A stretch of DNA of 64,000 bases, taken from NCBI RefSeq assembly GCF_016892625.1, contig NZ_JAFEMW010000001.1:558001-622000 (forward strand), in the 5' to 3' direction. The DNA comes from Brevibacterium sp. RIT 803. GTDB taxonomy: Bacteria > Actinomycetota > Actinomycetes > Actinomycetales > Brevibacteriaceae. Within the stretch, counting starts at the first letter, position 1; each line of letters starts with the position of its first letter. A program made the position numbers and the translations under genes. Shown here in pieces: positions 25,205 through 34,636 of this stretch. The notes beneath the pieces were generated by a model that saw nothing but the letters and a program-made list of their open reading frames with translations, did not search any database and had not been told where the DNA came from.

Positions 25205-28200
25205 TCAATCTTCGTCACTGTTGGTATTAATGATGTCCAGCGCCGGGAGCGCGTCTACGATCTTCATCGTCTCAACTGAGACTGTCACTACCCGGGCGAG
25301 CAGGTCCAGGATGTAGCGCGGGTCGCCCACCTCACGCGACCAGTCGTTGGGGTCGTTGACGATGCCCGAGGGTTTATCAGTCTTGATATGGTATCGGTCT
25401 ATGATCCACTCGATCGCAGATCGTGAGCCAAGCTGGTATCGATATGCCTCTTCGGGGATACCCGACACAGTGATCCGGTCGTTGTAGCGGATCGTCGAGA
25501 AGTCCTTTTTCTCTCCGGAGGCCTTCTGGTCGGCAGTCGGCTTGCCGAACTTCATCCTCTTGTCGCCGACCGAGTAAAAGGCATAGGGATCAACTCCGGC
25601 CGCAGGGTGCGTGTCCAGACCCTCGAGAGGGAATGGTTCGACTGACTCGAAGTCGAGATGCAGTTCGGAAAGGGCACACCCGGCATCTGTGAAACTGCGG
25701 AAGCCTGAGACCATCGGGATACGCGGCAGGGATTTCTTCAGGTCGACAGCGTACTCCTCACGATATACGGGCGAGTGTAACAGACCGTAAACGTAGAAAA
25801 AGATGTCGTCCTTGCTGATCTGCTGCTCCGGATACTTCGCGCGAAATTTCTCCCACATGAAATCTGTGATGTTGTCGATTCGTCTATAACTACCGGGCGC
25901 AGAAATTTCGTCGTTCGAGGTGTCAAATTCGAGGGGGCGATTAGTGGCGTCAATAGGCTCGTATTGATAACGCATAAGCGCCTGCCCACTCTCTGACCCA
26001 TAAAGGTTCAGGTCCGGGACGGAAGGTGTCATGAATGCACTGAACGGTTTCGAAGATGCGGCAGGTGTGATGTAGATGGAGAGATTATGGATATCCGCAC
26101 GAGGAAAAAACTCCCGCACAGTACGCGGCCTGTGAATCCAAGAGAAATCCGGATAGAGTCGCTGCTTCTCGAACGGACGATACATCGCCACGTAAGGGGT
26201 GGAATCGTCAAATTTCAACGGACTGCGTCGCTTGAACGTATTCTCCAAGGACGATGACCACTTAATCTTTTTCGGATCTCTGCTGACAATACCCTCAATA
26301 GCTTCCGTATACGTACTACACGCTATTTCCATCGAACGCTTTAGAGAATCTGTTCCCGAAGAATAAACCCACGCGTCTCGACTCGTCCCCACACCGTTCA
26401 CCAGAGCACCAAAAATTCCCGTGTGAGCTTCATTGTATATAGGAAGATACGTCCCAAACCTATCAGTCCTGTGGCTAATCCAATCACCGTGCTGATTCGG
26501 ATGAATCGAACGCGAGTCCATCGATAAAATCGAGTTGGTCCTGATGACATGCTCTAGCTTTTGTTCTCTGGTAAGCCCATCGTCAACCTGTTCATAATAG
26601 ATTCGAGCTAGACCCGGTGCGTTAGTATTCTTAACCAGCACTGTAACCGCGATACCTGACTTACTTCCTTCTCCGAATACCTTTCCACCTTCGGCTCGCC
26701 AGTTGGACACATTCTGATCACCCCGCAAGTTGAACACGTAAATAGCGCTGAACTCGTCGGCCAGGCTGAGTCGCATTCCGTCCGCAGTGTTGCCGTCAAG
26801 CCAGCCGTTGCTCGTGACAAATGCAATCATCCCTCGCTCCGCAATGCGCAAGCTCGCCCACTTGATCGCTCGAATGTAGCTATCATAGAGCGCATTTTTA
26901 TTTTTCGCGGTTGAGCGTTTTCCATACGTGTTTCGAATCTCGGCTTCCAGCAGTGGATACGACTCGTTTGCGTTATCGTCGTTTCCACTGCTTTGCTTAT
27001 GGGAATATGGCGGATTCCCAACTATGACGGTGATCGGCAACTCTCGCTGACGAGCAATACGCTCGTTATTCTCCGGGAATACATCGAGGTCTTGTCTGTC
27101 TCCGTCCTCATAAGACTGGAAAGTGTCCGTGAGCACGAGCCCTGGAAAAGGTCCTGGTCCCAAGCCCTGCTCGGCAGCCACATCAGCATAGGTCGTCTCG
27201 ATGTTGACCGCCGCGATGTAGTAGGCCAACAGTAGGATTTCGTTGGCGTGGATCTCCTCGGCATACTTTCGTGCCAGATCGTGTGGATCAATCAAGCCCA
27301 GCTGCAGCAGCCGGACGATGAAGGTGCCGGTGCCCGTGAAGCCGTCGAGAATGTGCACACCTTCATCGGACAACGACTGATCGAACTCGGCACGTAGAAC
27401 TTCGTCCGCCGACCGGAGGATAAAGTCAACGATCTCGACCGGTGTATAGACGATTCCGAGCTTGTCGACGGTCTTCTTGAAGGCTTTGGCAAAGAAATTG
27501 TTGTACAGGTCGACGAGGATCTTCTGCCGGCCCTCGGCGTTGTCCACGCCGGCCACACGACGACGGACGGAGTCATAGAAGCCCTCCAGCGTGGCGTTCT
27601 CGGACTCCAGGGCGTGCTCGTCGAGGAAAGCGAGCATGCCTTCCATAGTCTGCGCGACTGGATTGTGTGTTTCGAAGTCGTAACCGGCGAACAGCGCTTC
27701 GAAGACCGGCCTCGTAATGAGGTGCTGAGCCAGCATTTCGATCGCTTGATCCTCGCTGATCGACTCGTTGAGGTTACCTCGCAGGCCGCAGAGGAACGTC
27801 TCGAACCTCTCCCGTGCCTGCGCAGAGCTCCGGAGCAGGCCGGTGATGCGCGTGATGTGCCGTTCGGCGATCTCGGCGACGTCGGAGGCCCAGTCCTCCC
27901 AATAGGTCCTCTCCCCCACCTTCTTCACGATGCGGGCATACATGCCGTCGCGGAAGCTCTCGAATCCGAAGTCGAAAGACAGCTGCTCGTTCAACGCACC
28001 GGGAGTGTCCAGGCCGTCGCCGCTTCCATCACCATCACCGTTTCCGACAGGAGGCGGAGTACCGTCGACAATGTCGATCTTCGTGTTCTTTCTCGAATTC
28101 AGGTCTATCTGGTTGACCATGGCATGGAAGCGATCGTCATGGGACCGCAACGCCTGCAGGACCTGCCAGACGACCCTGTAGCGCTTGTTATCGCTCAGCG

Positions 28201-30010
28201 CCTCCGACGGCTTCATGTCCGAAGGCACGACAACTGGAAGAATGATGTACCCCTGCTGCTTCACACCTGCCGGATCCTTGCGCATTACACGACCCACCGA
28301 CTGGACGACATCAACTTGAGAGCCGCGCGGGGTCAGGAACATTACCGCGTCGAGCGCTGGGACATCAACGCCCTCGGATAGGCAGCGGGCGTTCGTGAGC
28401 ACCCGGCAAACGTTCTCCTCGGCGCTTTCTTTGAGCCAGTCGAGATCCTCGTTGCGCTGGCGGATGCTCATGGTGCCGTCGACGTGGCGGGACTGGACGT
28501 GTAGGTCATGAGGGATCGTGCGTGACTCGTCCGTCAGCGCGCGTTCGACGAGGGCGGGGAATGCACGGGTCGCAGTCTTCGAGGCCCTAATGTCCTTGGC
28601 GAAGGCCACTGCTCGATGCATGGGCGCTTCGACTATGTCAGCCTCACCCCGGTGATAGTTCTTCGCCAGACCCTGCCAGCAACCCAAGAGCTTCGCAGCG
28701 TCGCCCAGCTGGATCTCACCGTCCTCGGCCATGGTCGCCTGGAAGTGGCTGGCTACATACTGCTCATCGATAGTCAGCACTATAACCTTGTAATCGGTGA
28801 GCAGGTTCTGCTCGACTGCCTGACCGAACCCGAGACGATGGAGCTCGGGGCCGAATGTGGATTCGTCGTTCATGTCGGCCAGAACAGCGTCGTTCTCGAT
28901 GGCCTTCTTCGTCACCGCGTCGTCGAACACCCTCGGGGTGGCGGTCATGTAGAGGCGCTTGGAACTTCGGATGAAATTGTTGTCGTGGACCTTTACAAAG
29001 TGAGACTCATCCTGACCAGCCAGGGTCACCCCTGTCGTCCGATGCGCCTCATCGCAGATCACAAGGTCGAAGTCGCCTAGGCCCAGTTGCTGTGCCTGTG
29101 AGATTACGTCGATTGACTGATAGGTGGAGAAGACCACAGTCATTCGAGGTTTCGCATGCCGACCAGATTTCATCCGTTCCACAAGCTTCTGAGGATCTGT
29201 AGTGGCAGGTTCGGTGAGGTCGATCGTCGACAAGTCACCAGAATCATCGACCTTACGGCCCACGCGGACATCTGAGCAGACTGCGAAGGGGCGAATATCA
29301 ACTTCCGATTGTGCCATCCACTCCCGCAACGACTGTGACAGAAGTTGGAGCGACGGAACCATGAACAACATTGTGCCGCCCTCTCCGACTTGCTCTTCGG
29401 CGATCTTCAACGAGGTGAAAGTCTTGCCAGTGCCGCAGGCCATAATCATCTTGCCCCGGTCATGCTCGGCTAGACCCTGCCGAACATCGTCGATCGCCGC
29501 TTTCTGGTGCCGTCGGGGCTGGTGAGCCGTTGCCAATTCAACGTCGTCTGGCTTCGACCAGGAATACTTCGACCAATCGACCCGGGCATCATCAAGTATG
29601 CCGATATCGATGCGCTGCGCGACGCCTTCGAGGGTCTCCTCAGCGTTCCCAGTCCAACCAGCGGCGGTATCGAAGATGTAACGCTCTGTCCATTGATGGC
29701 CGGCTGATGACGAGATGAACTTGTCAATCTCTGACTTCGGCACCTTCTGCCCAGGAGCATAGAACTTGCACTGGATGGCAGCCAACCCTTGACCGTCGCG
29801 GCGTTCCGCAACGATGTCGATGCCGGTGTCGGTGCGTTTGCCACGGCCCGGCCATTCGGGCCATAGCCACACGTTCTCAAACCGCGCATTCCATTCTGGC
29901 TCGTTGGACAGGTATGCCTTGATCAGTCGTTCAAAACGGTCCCCTTTGTCCCGCTTGTCGAGGGAGAAAGAATTGAGATCTTCAAGGAGGTCACGAATAG
30001 ACATTGCCAT
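25205..30010 (-). CDS. single-chain Type ISP restriction-modification enzyme
   Basis: A 1601-aa protein with nuclease, translocase and methyltransferase in one chain, as in LlaBIII/LlaGI. In order: an Mrr-like nuclease with D65 (GIDIVAE) and QCK at 80-82; a superfamily-2 helicase with Walker A ACGTGKT at 191-197, DEAH at 320-323 and a distal QSVGRVMRKD; an N6-adenine methyltransferase with motif I DGFTGTGTF near 888 and catalytic NPPY near 998; then a target-recognition region to the C-terminus. It methylates one strand of an asymmetric site and cuts invading DNA after translocation. The frame is intact and full length. ATG 30010 or ATG 30004 could start it. Confidence 0.95.
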   Translation of the reverse strand: MAMSIRDLLEDLNSFSLDKRDKGDRFERLIKAYLSNEPEWNARFENVWLWPEWPGRGKRTDTGIDIVAERRDGQGLAAIQCKFYAPGQKVPKSEIDKFISSSAGHQWTERYIFDTAAGWTGNAEETLEGVAQRIDIGILDDARVDWSKYSWSKPDDVELATAHQPRRHQKAAIDDVRQGLAEHDRGKMIMACGTGKTFTSLKIAEEQVGEGGTMLFMVPSLQLLSQSLREWMAQSEVDIRPFAVCSDVRVGRKVDDSGDLSTIDLTEPATTDPQKLVERMKSGRHAKPRMTVVFSTYQSIDVISQAQQLGLGDFDLVICDEAHRTTGVTLAGQDESHFVKVHDNNFIRSSKRLYMTATPRVFDDAVTKKAIENDAVLADMNDESTFGPELHRLGFGQAVEQNLLTDYKVIVLTIDEQYVASHFQATMAEDGEIQLGDAAKLLGCWQGLAKNYHRGEADIVEAPMHRAVAFAKDIRASKTATRAFPALVERALTDESRTIPHDLHVQSRHVDGTMSIRQRNEDLDWLKESAEENVCRVLTNARCLSEGVDVPALDAVMFLTPRGSQVDVVQSVGRVMRKDPAGVKQQGYIILPVVVPSDMKPSEALSDNKRYRVVWQVLQALRSHDDRFHAMVNQIDLNSRKNTKIDIVDGTPPPVGNGDGDGSGDGLDTPGALNEQLSFDFGFESFRDGMYARIVKKVGERTYWEDWASDVAEIAERHITRITGLLRSSAQARERFETFLCGLRGNLNESISEDQAIEMLAQHLITRPVFEALFAGYDFETHNPVAQTMEGMLAFLDEHALESENATLEGFYDSVRRRVAGVDNAEGRQKILVDLYNNFFAKAFKKTVDKLGIVYTPVEIVDFILRSADEVLRAEFDQSLSDEGVHILDGFTGTGTFIVRLLQLGLIDPHDLARKYAEEIHANEILLLAYYIAAVNIETTYADVAAEQGLGPGPFPGLVLTDTFQSYEDGDRQDLDVFPENNERIARQRELPITVIVGNPPYSHKQSSGNDDNANESYPLLEAEIRNTYGKRSTAKNKNALYDSYIRAIKWASLRIAERGMIAFVTSNGWLDGNTADGMRLSLADEFSAIYVFNLRGDQNVSNWRAEGGKVFGEGSKSGIAVTVLVKNTNAPGLARIYYEQVDDGLTREQKLEHVIRTNSILSMDSRSIHPNQHGDWISHRTDRFGTYLPIYNEAHTGIFGALVNGVGTSRDAWVYSSGTDSLKRSMEIACSTYTEAIEGIVSRDPKKIKWSSSLENTFKRRSPLKFDDSTPYVAMYRPFEKQRLYPDFSWIHRPRTVREFFPRADIHNLSIYITPAASSKPFSAFMTPSVPDLNLYGSESGQALMRYQYEPIDATNRPLEFDTSNDEISAPGSYRRIDNITDFMWEKFRAKYPEQQISKDDIFFYVYGLLHSPVYREEYAVDLKKSLPRIPMVSGFRSFTDAGCALSELHLDFESVEPFPLEGLDTHPAAGVDPYAFYSVGDKRMKFGKPTADQKASGEKKDFSTIRYNDRITVSGIPEEAYRYQLGSRSAIEWIIDRYHIKTDKPSGIVNDPNDWSREVGDPRYILDLLARVVTVSVETMKIVDALPALDIINTNSDED

Positions 30011-30525
30011 AGAATCAGTATCTCAGGTCGCACCCATTTAACCTCATAAGTACTTCTCGGGTGTTGACCGGCTCAGGTCAGTTCTTGAGCTAGTGCCGAG
30101 CTTCGAGTCGAGATACCCCATCTTTTAAATAGGGACCAGGCCACCTGAACAACGTTTCCGATGTTCAGATGGCGTGCCGGCTTTCCCCGAGCTCAGTCGG
30201 CCTCTCATTAGAATTTCACCTGGCTCCGGGAACATAGAAGTCTCGAGCGCGTTGGGAATCGTCTGCGGTAGACGCGTGCAATGCTTTCAGTAGTTCAGCT
30301 ATCTTGCAGATAGTCGAGCAATCGAATATTCCGATGTGTGGATCAACAGCGACCGCATGCGCGTGACATCTCTCCTTCCCGTCGCAATCCGGTCTGCCAC
30401 CTCCGAAGCTCGTTGTACACCTCGCCATACCGTCCGGCGACATAGGTTAACCAACACAACACCGAATTTGGTCCCCGAGACGACATCACAGCTGGAGTCG
30501 AGCGGGTTGTGGAGGTTCTGCAGCC
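30011..30525. other. intergenic, possible gene remnant
   Basis: A 515-bp gap. The minus frame 30443-30216 could encode 75 aa with a somewhat protein-like C-terminal half (AELLKALHASTADDSQRARD) and may be the tail of a decayed gene, but no family is recognised and no ribosome site is seen. An imperfect stem-loop (12 of 14 pairs, TTTC loop) lies at 30141-30172. Confidence 0.4.
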
Positions 30526-31950
30526 TCATTCAGCCGACCGCGACATCTCGTTCTCCTGCGATCGCTCAGACGATGTGATCCGCTTGATACTGAACCCTGT
30601 GTAGCCATAAATGATGTTGAGCAATGGAACGATAAACGCGAACAAAACCCAGGGAATGAACTGGGTAGGTGCGATGCCGAACACACCGGCGGCAAAGACT
30701 GCTGGCACTCCCCACGGAACGAGGTTGATGCCGACAGTCCCAGCGGCTTCGACAGCTCTAGAGAGGTTCAACGGGGAGAGATTCATCTTCCTGTAAGACT
30801 CCAGGAACCCACGAGCCGGCAGAATGATTGCGAGGAACTGGGCACCGCTGGAGAACCCGACGAGGAATGTCGCGAAGATCGTTGCCGCGATGAGCGAGCC
30901 AGTCCGTTTGATCCGACGAATGAGTGGGTCCATCAAGGCAGCGAAGATACCCGTCTTCTCCAAGATCCCACCGAGAGCAGTGGCGACGATGACGAGGCCG
31001 ACCGTTTCGAACATCGACGATATACCGCCGTTGCTCAACAGGCTATCGATTGCTCCCTGCCCAGAATCCGAGGTGTATCCAGCAGTCATTGCCTGGAGCG
31101 TCTCCCCCAGCGACCTGCCTTGAACCAATATTGCCGTGATCGCTCCCATGAGGGCGATGACAATGAGTGCCGGAATTGCTGGCACTCTCATAGCGATGAG
31201 GACCAACGCCAGTACGACCACAATGAGTATGAGTGGGTGAATCGTGAATTGGTCCTGCAACCCGGCAAGTATTGCATCAGGGTCTCCAGCTCCTGCTGGT
31301 GAGTTGCCGACGACTTTGAGGCCGATGATCCAATAGAGGATGGCGCTGATGGTCAGCGCCGGAATCGTGTCCCAGAGCATGTGTCGTATGTGGTCGAAGA
31401 GGTTCTCTCCGACCATCGCGGGTGCCACGTTCGTGGTATCCGACAGTGGTGAGAGCTTGTCACCAAAGAATGCTCCTGAGATCACTGCTCCGGCGACGAT
31501 CGGTGCTGGCATGTCCATTCCCTCGCCGATCGCCATGAAGGCCAGGCCAATGGTGGCGATCGACGTGAATGAACTGCCCAAAACGAGCGAGACGAACGCT
31601 GTGATCAGGCACACCAGCGGTAGGAACAGACTTGGATTGATGATGCTTAACCCGTAGTAGACCAGCGTAGGAATAATGCCTCCACTGATCCATGTGCCGA
31701 TAATCATGCCTATCAGGATCAGAATAAACACGGCGGGCAACGCCTTGCTCACGCCGTCTGTCAGCGACTGCTCGAGCTCGCGCCACGAGTATCCCAGTGC
31801 CTTTCCGATGAGGCCTGCAACTGCGATGCCGGTGATAATCGGTACGAGCATGCCAACGCCCCAATACACGGTCGACATAAAAGCCATCCCGATGAGAGTC
31901 AGCAGCGGCAGGGTCGCGATGATGAAGTTCGGCTTCTTGGGCGTGTACAT
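30526..31950 (-). CDS. NhaC-family Na+/H+ antiporter
   Basis: A 474-aa integral membrane protein with about eleven helices. GAVISGAFFGDKLSPLSDTTN is the conserved NhaC ion-site region, and a central loop of about 30 residues is polar. Members exchange sodium for protons or an organic acid for its product. GGAG lies 8 nt before ATG 31950; ten further open codons upstream lack a ribosome site. It lies 54 bp downstream of the MBL hydrolase gene and probably forms an operon with it. Confidence 0.92.
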   Translation of the reverse strand: MYTPKKPNFIIATLPLLTLIGMAFMSTVYWGVGMLVPIITGIAVAGLIGKALGYSWRELEQSLTDGVSKALPAVFILILIGMIIGTWISGGIIPTLVYYGLSIINPSLFLPLVCLITAFVSLVLGSSFTSIATIGLAFMAIGEGMDMPAPIVAGAVISGAFFGDKLSPLSDTTNVAPAMVGENLFDHIRHMLWDTIPALTISAILYWIIGLKVVGNSPAGAGDPDAILAGLQDQFTIHPLILIVVVLALVLIAMRVPAIPALIVIALMGAITAILVQGRSLGETLQAMTAGYTSDSGQGAIDSLLSNGGISSMFETVGLVIVATALGGILEKTGIFAALMDPLIRRIKRTGSLIAATIFATFLVGFSSGAQFLAIILPARGFLESYRKMNLSPLNLSRAVEAAGTVGINLVPWGVPAVFAAGVFGIAPTQFIPWVLFAFIVPLLNIIYGYTGFSIKRITSSERSQENEMSRSAE

Positions 31951-32004
31951 CGTTGTCACTCCGAGAGTTGGTAGGGGCAAATTGATTGTCCTGGATACAA
32001 GGCG

Positions 32005-33027
32005 CTAGCGGTGCTGGCCAAATGGAATGATGTCGAGATCATCAGGCACCACAGCGTTCAGGCCGGTCTCGCCGGAGAGCTGCCGCTCGAGGGAGGGCCC
32101 CGATGTTCCCGGGACGAGGTGATGCAGCGCCAGCTGACCGACGTCGGCCGTGCGAGCTACAGCCAGCGCGTCCGAGATCGACGTATGAGACCGTTCGTGA
32201 TGACTCCGAATCGCGCGCGCCTGAGCACTCGTCGGGTCGGGGAACTTCATTGTCAACCATTCCAGGTCAATGGCCTCGTGCAGCAGCAGATCAGCCCCTT
32301 CGGCAAGCGCGATCATGTTCGGAGTAAAAGCCGTATCGCCAGAGATGACCACTGAGCCATCATCTGTGTCGAATCGATAGCCGAATGCCGGTGCCATCGG
32401 AGGGTGGTCCACCAGTATCGCCGACACGCGAACATGACTGTCTTCGTACACGACGAAGGGAGCCATCTGCGGCGCAGGATTCTCGTTCGGCTCGAAACCG
32501 ATCCCCTCGGGGAGGGCGATGTCGTGAGCCTGGAACAGGTCTAATGGAGATGGTCGAAGGCTGTCGAGGATTCTCTCGTTGAGGTCGGTAGCATTGGCTT
32601 CAACCAATCGGGTAAAGGTCTCAATGGTGCCTGGCGTCGGTGAGTGCTCGGACACGGGCCGAGGCGGTACCTTCGCATGTGGCGAAACCGTCGGCAATGT
32701 GCCTCGATCCCCCGGACCGATGAGAGTGATTGGGCCTCGCTCTTCGTCTGAGATCTCGAACGTACTGAACATCGCGATCGACGCGAGATCCGCGATGTGG
32801 TCCGAGTGCAGATGGGTCAAGAACATTGCTTGCACTGCGTCGAGACTGTGTCCGGCTTCGACAAGCTGGCGTCCCGCACTGTAGCCGCAATCAATCATGT
32901 AGACTGCACCGCCGACGACGACAGCAGTGGAAATACCTGCGCGAACCTTCTGCTCACGATAGCGCCACCATCGTGGTCCGCCTGCTGTCCCCAACGTGAT
33001 GACGTGCGGACTGTTGTCTTCAGACAT
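32005..33027 (-). CDS. MBL-fold metal hydrolase, AtsA/RNase Z-like
   Basis: A 340-aa protein. HLHSDH near 71 and later SGDTAF, LLLHEA and ALHHLVPG supply the dinuclear zinc site. The split at about 110-200, before the GYRF and SGDT strands, matches the AtsA arylsulfatase/ribonuclease Z-like branch. It probably hydrolyses a phospho-, sulfo- or carboxylic ester. It is divergent from the LysR gene and precedes the antiporter. Confidence 0.85.
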   Translation of the reverse strand: MSEDNSPHVITLGTAGGPRWWRYREQKVRAGISTAVVVGGAVYMIDCGYSAGRQLVEAGHSLDAVQAMFLTHLHSDHIADLASIAMFSTFEISDEERGPITLIGPGDRGTLPTVSPHAKVPPRPVSEHSPTPGTIETFTRLVEANATDLNERILDSLRPSPLDLFQAHDIALPEGIGFEPNENPAPQMAPFVVYEDSHVRVSAILVDHPPMAPAFGYRFDTDDGSVVISGDTAFTPNMIALAEGADLLLHEAIDLEWLTMKFPDPTSAQARAIRSHHERSHTSISDALAVARTADVGQLALHHLVPGTSGPSLERQLSGETGLNAVVPDDLDIIPFGQHR

Positions 33028-33047
33028 GGATTGATGCGGCCCCTCAT

Positions 33048-33095
33048 AATCGGTGATGTAACGATCAATCCCCAGTGTGCTTCACATCACCGATT
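33048..33095. promoter_or_regulatory. 12-bp inverted repeat between divergent LysR and MBL genes
   Basis: AATCGGTGATGT (33048-33059) and its exact reverse complement (33084-33095) flank a 24-bp spacer, in the 110-bp gap between the starts at 33027 and 33138. This is where a LysR regulator would bind to control both directions. Confidence 0.6.
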
Positions 33096-33137
33096 TTGTA
33101 GAATCAATAGTTATGAACAAGCACATAGGAATTATTG

Positions 33138-34061
33138 ATGAGTGACATTACGCTGCGTCAGCTCGAATACTTCGTCGCCATCATCGATACCGGATCGGTG
33201 ACGGCAGCCTCGAGGCAGGTCAATGTCACTCAGGCAACAGTGTCAATGGCTATTGGACAGCTGGAAAAACGGCTAGGTACGGATCTGCTCATTCGCAACC
33301 GGGCCAAAGGTGTCGTGCCCACCCGAGCAGGAAGGGAACTCTCGGCACGTGCGCGACAGATTCTCGCTATGACTGCCGACCTCGAACATTCGGCAACCGT
33401 TGGAGACACCGAGATGTCAGGGCCCCTCGAGATCGGCTGTGTCTCATCACTATCGCCGCACGTCGTACCGCCATTAGCTGCACACTTCGAACGAGAACAC
33501 CCACAGGTGACGTTTAACTATCAGGAGGGTTCCGCTGGTGACTTGCAGGCAGCACTCATCAATGGGGTGCTGGACATTGCCGTCGTCTTCTCGCGACAGA
33601 CCATCGACGCAGTCGAACCCATCGAACTCACCGAAGTTGTTCTCAAAATCATGCTCCCGTCCTCACACCCGCTCGGCGACAGACCAGAAATCTCCTTCAG
33701 CGAAGTCGCCCATGAGTCCGCAATCTTGATCGATATTCCACCCAGCCGTGACCGGTCCATCGAGTTCATGCGCGCAGCCGGCGTCGAACCGCGGATTAAG
33801 TGGACTAGCGCGAATCTCGCGACTGTCACTGCACTGGTCGCGAGCGGACTCGGTTATTCCCTACGCTATTCCCTCCCTGACGAGACCAGTACCCCGGGAC
33901 CGGGGATCGTCGAAATTCCTGTCGCGGACGCCATTCCGAGGAATGCCATCAGTGCGGTCATACCCAGAGGAATCCGACCATCTCGCCGAATGGACGAAGC
34001 CGTGTGGTTTCTAAGGAAGCTCTTCACTAAAGATGGCACAGTAACCGATTGGGGGCTCTGA
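33138..34061 (+). CDS. LysR-family transcriptional regulator
   Basis: A 307-aa LTTR. The winged HTH spans about 1-60 (LRQLEYFVAIIDTGSVTAASRQVNVTQ region, 7-33), followed by a two-lobe periplasmic-binding-like effector domain. ATG 33138 has AGGA 7 nt upstream. Divergent orientation to the MBL hydrolase and NhaC genes points to these as targets; the inducer is unknown. Confidence 0.93.
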   Translation: MSDITLRQLEYFVAIIDTGSVTAASRQVNVTQATVSMAIGQLEKRLGTDLLIRNRAKGVVPTRAGRELSARARQILAMTADLEHSATVGDTEMSGPLEIGCVSSLSPHVVPPLAAHFEREHPQVTFNYQEGSAGDLQAALINGVLDIAVVFSRQTIDAVEPIELTEVVLKIMLPSSHPLGDRPEISFSEVAHESAILIDIPPSRDRSIEFMRAAGVEPRIKWTSANLATVTALVASGLGYSLRYSLPDETSTPGPGIVEIPVADAIPRNAISAVIPRGIRPSRRMDEAVWFLRKLFTKDGTVTDWGL

Positions 34062-34451
34062 CCCCGCTAACCTGTTGCGCAAGAACGAACGTCAACGCTT
34101 CCTGGCCAAGCCGCGAGAAGGCCAGATAGGTTCCTCTCTAAAGTGTCCGATTGGCGCATCATCCGGCAAGCGCTAGATAAGGGCCATGCCACAACGATGA
34201 TTGCATGGAGAATGTAGCCCGTCCTGAACACCATGCTTTGGCCGATCGGACGGCTCCGCCGATCATCCTCAGCGATGCATTTTCTCTTGCATCGAGCCTC
34301 TCGGCTGGTAAAATTGATTACTTACAGATGAGATCCCATCGGGGCCGTGACTTTGAAGCACGGGGTGCTACTCCCGAATAGGAAGCCGGTCAAACAGCCC
34401 AACTATCGTGGCGGGGAACCGGAACCTTGTAGACTCTTGAGGTTTCTCATC
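34062..34451. other. intergenic, candidate promoter and long leader
   Basis: TTGCAT (34287-34292) and TAAAAT (34309-34314) are 16 bp apart and read toward the small ORF at 34452, leaving a leader of about 130 nt. The leader has short self-complementary runs (CCGTG/CACGG near 34345 and 34358) but no riboswitch class I recognise. Confidence 0.45.
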
Positions 34452-34628
34452 ATGACCGCCCCGACCACAAGCATCGAATCGATCACCGACTCAGATGACT
34501 TTCACGACTGGCTGACAACCACCCTGGATAAGTTCCCCTCGCCTGGCCCAACGATCGCCAGGCGTCTCATCGACATCCTAGAGCCGGAATCCCCGCACAG
34601 CCAAGTCAATGTTTCGGACGCAGCCTGA
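34452..34628 (+). CDS. small acidic protein next to the integrase
   Basis: A 58-aa ORF with GAGG 9 nt before the ATG. It is acidic and probably helical, and ends 9 bp from the convergent integrase 3' end. Position next to a serine integrase allows a recombination directionality factor, but the sequence offers no proof. Confidence 0.4.
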   Translation: MTAPTTSIESITDSDDFHDWLTTTLDKFPSPGPTIARRLIDILEPESPHSQVNVSDAA

Positions 34629-34636
34629 TTCCGAGA

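Noticed and set aside
30216-30578. Small frames on both strands between the ISP and NhaC genes
   Set aside because: No start signals or recognised families; at most one is a decayed remnant, noted under the intergenic entry.
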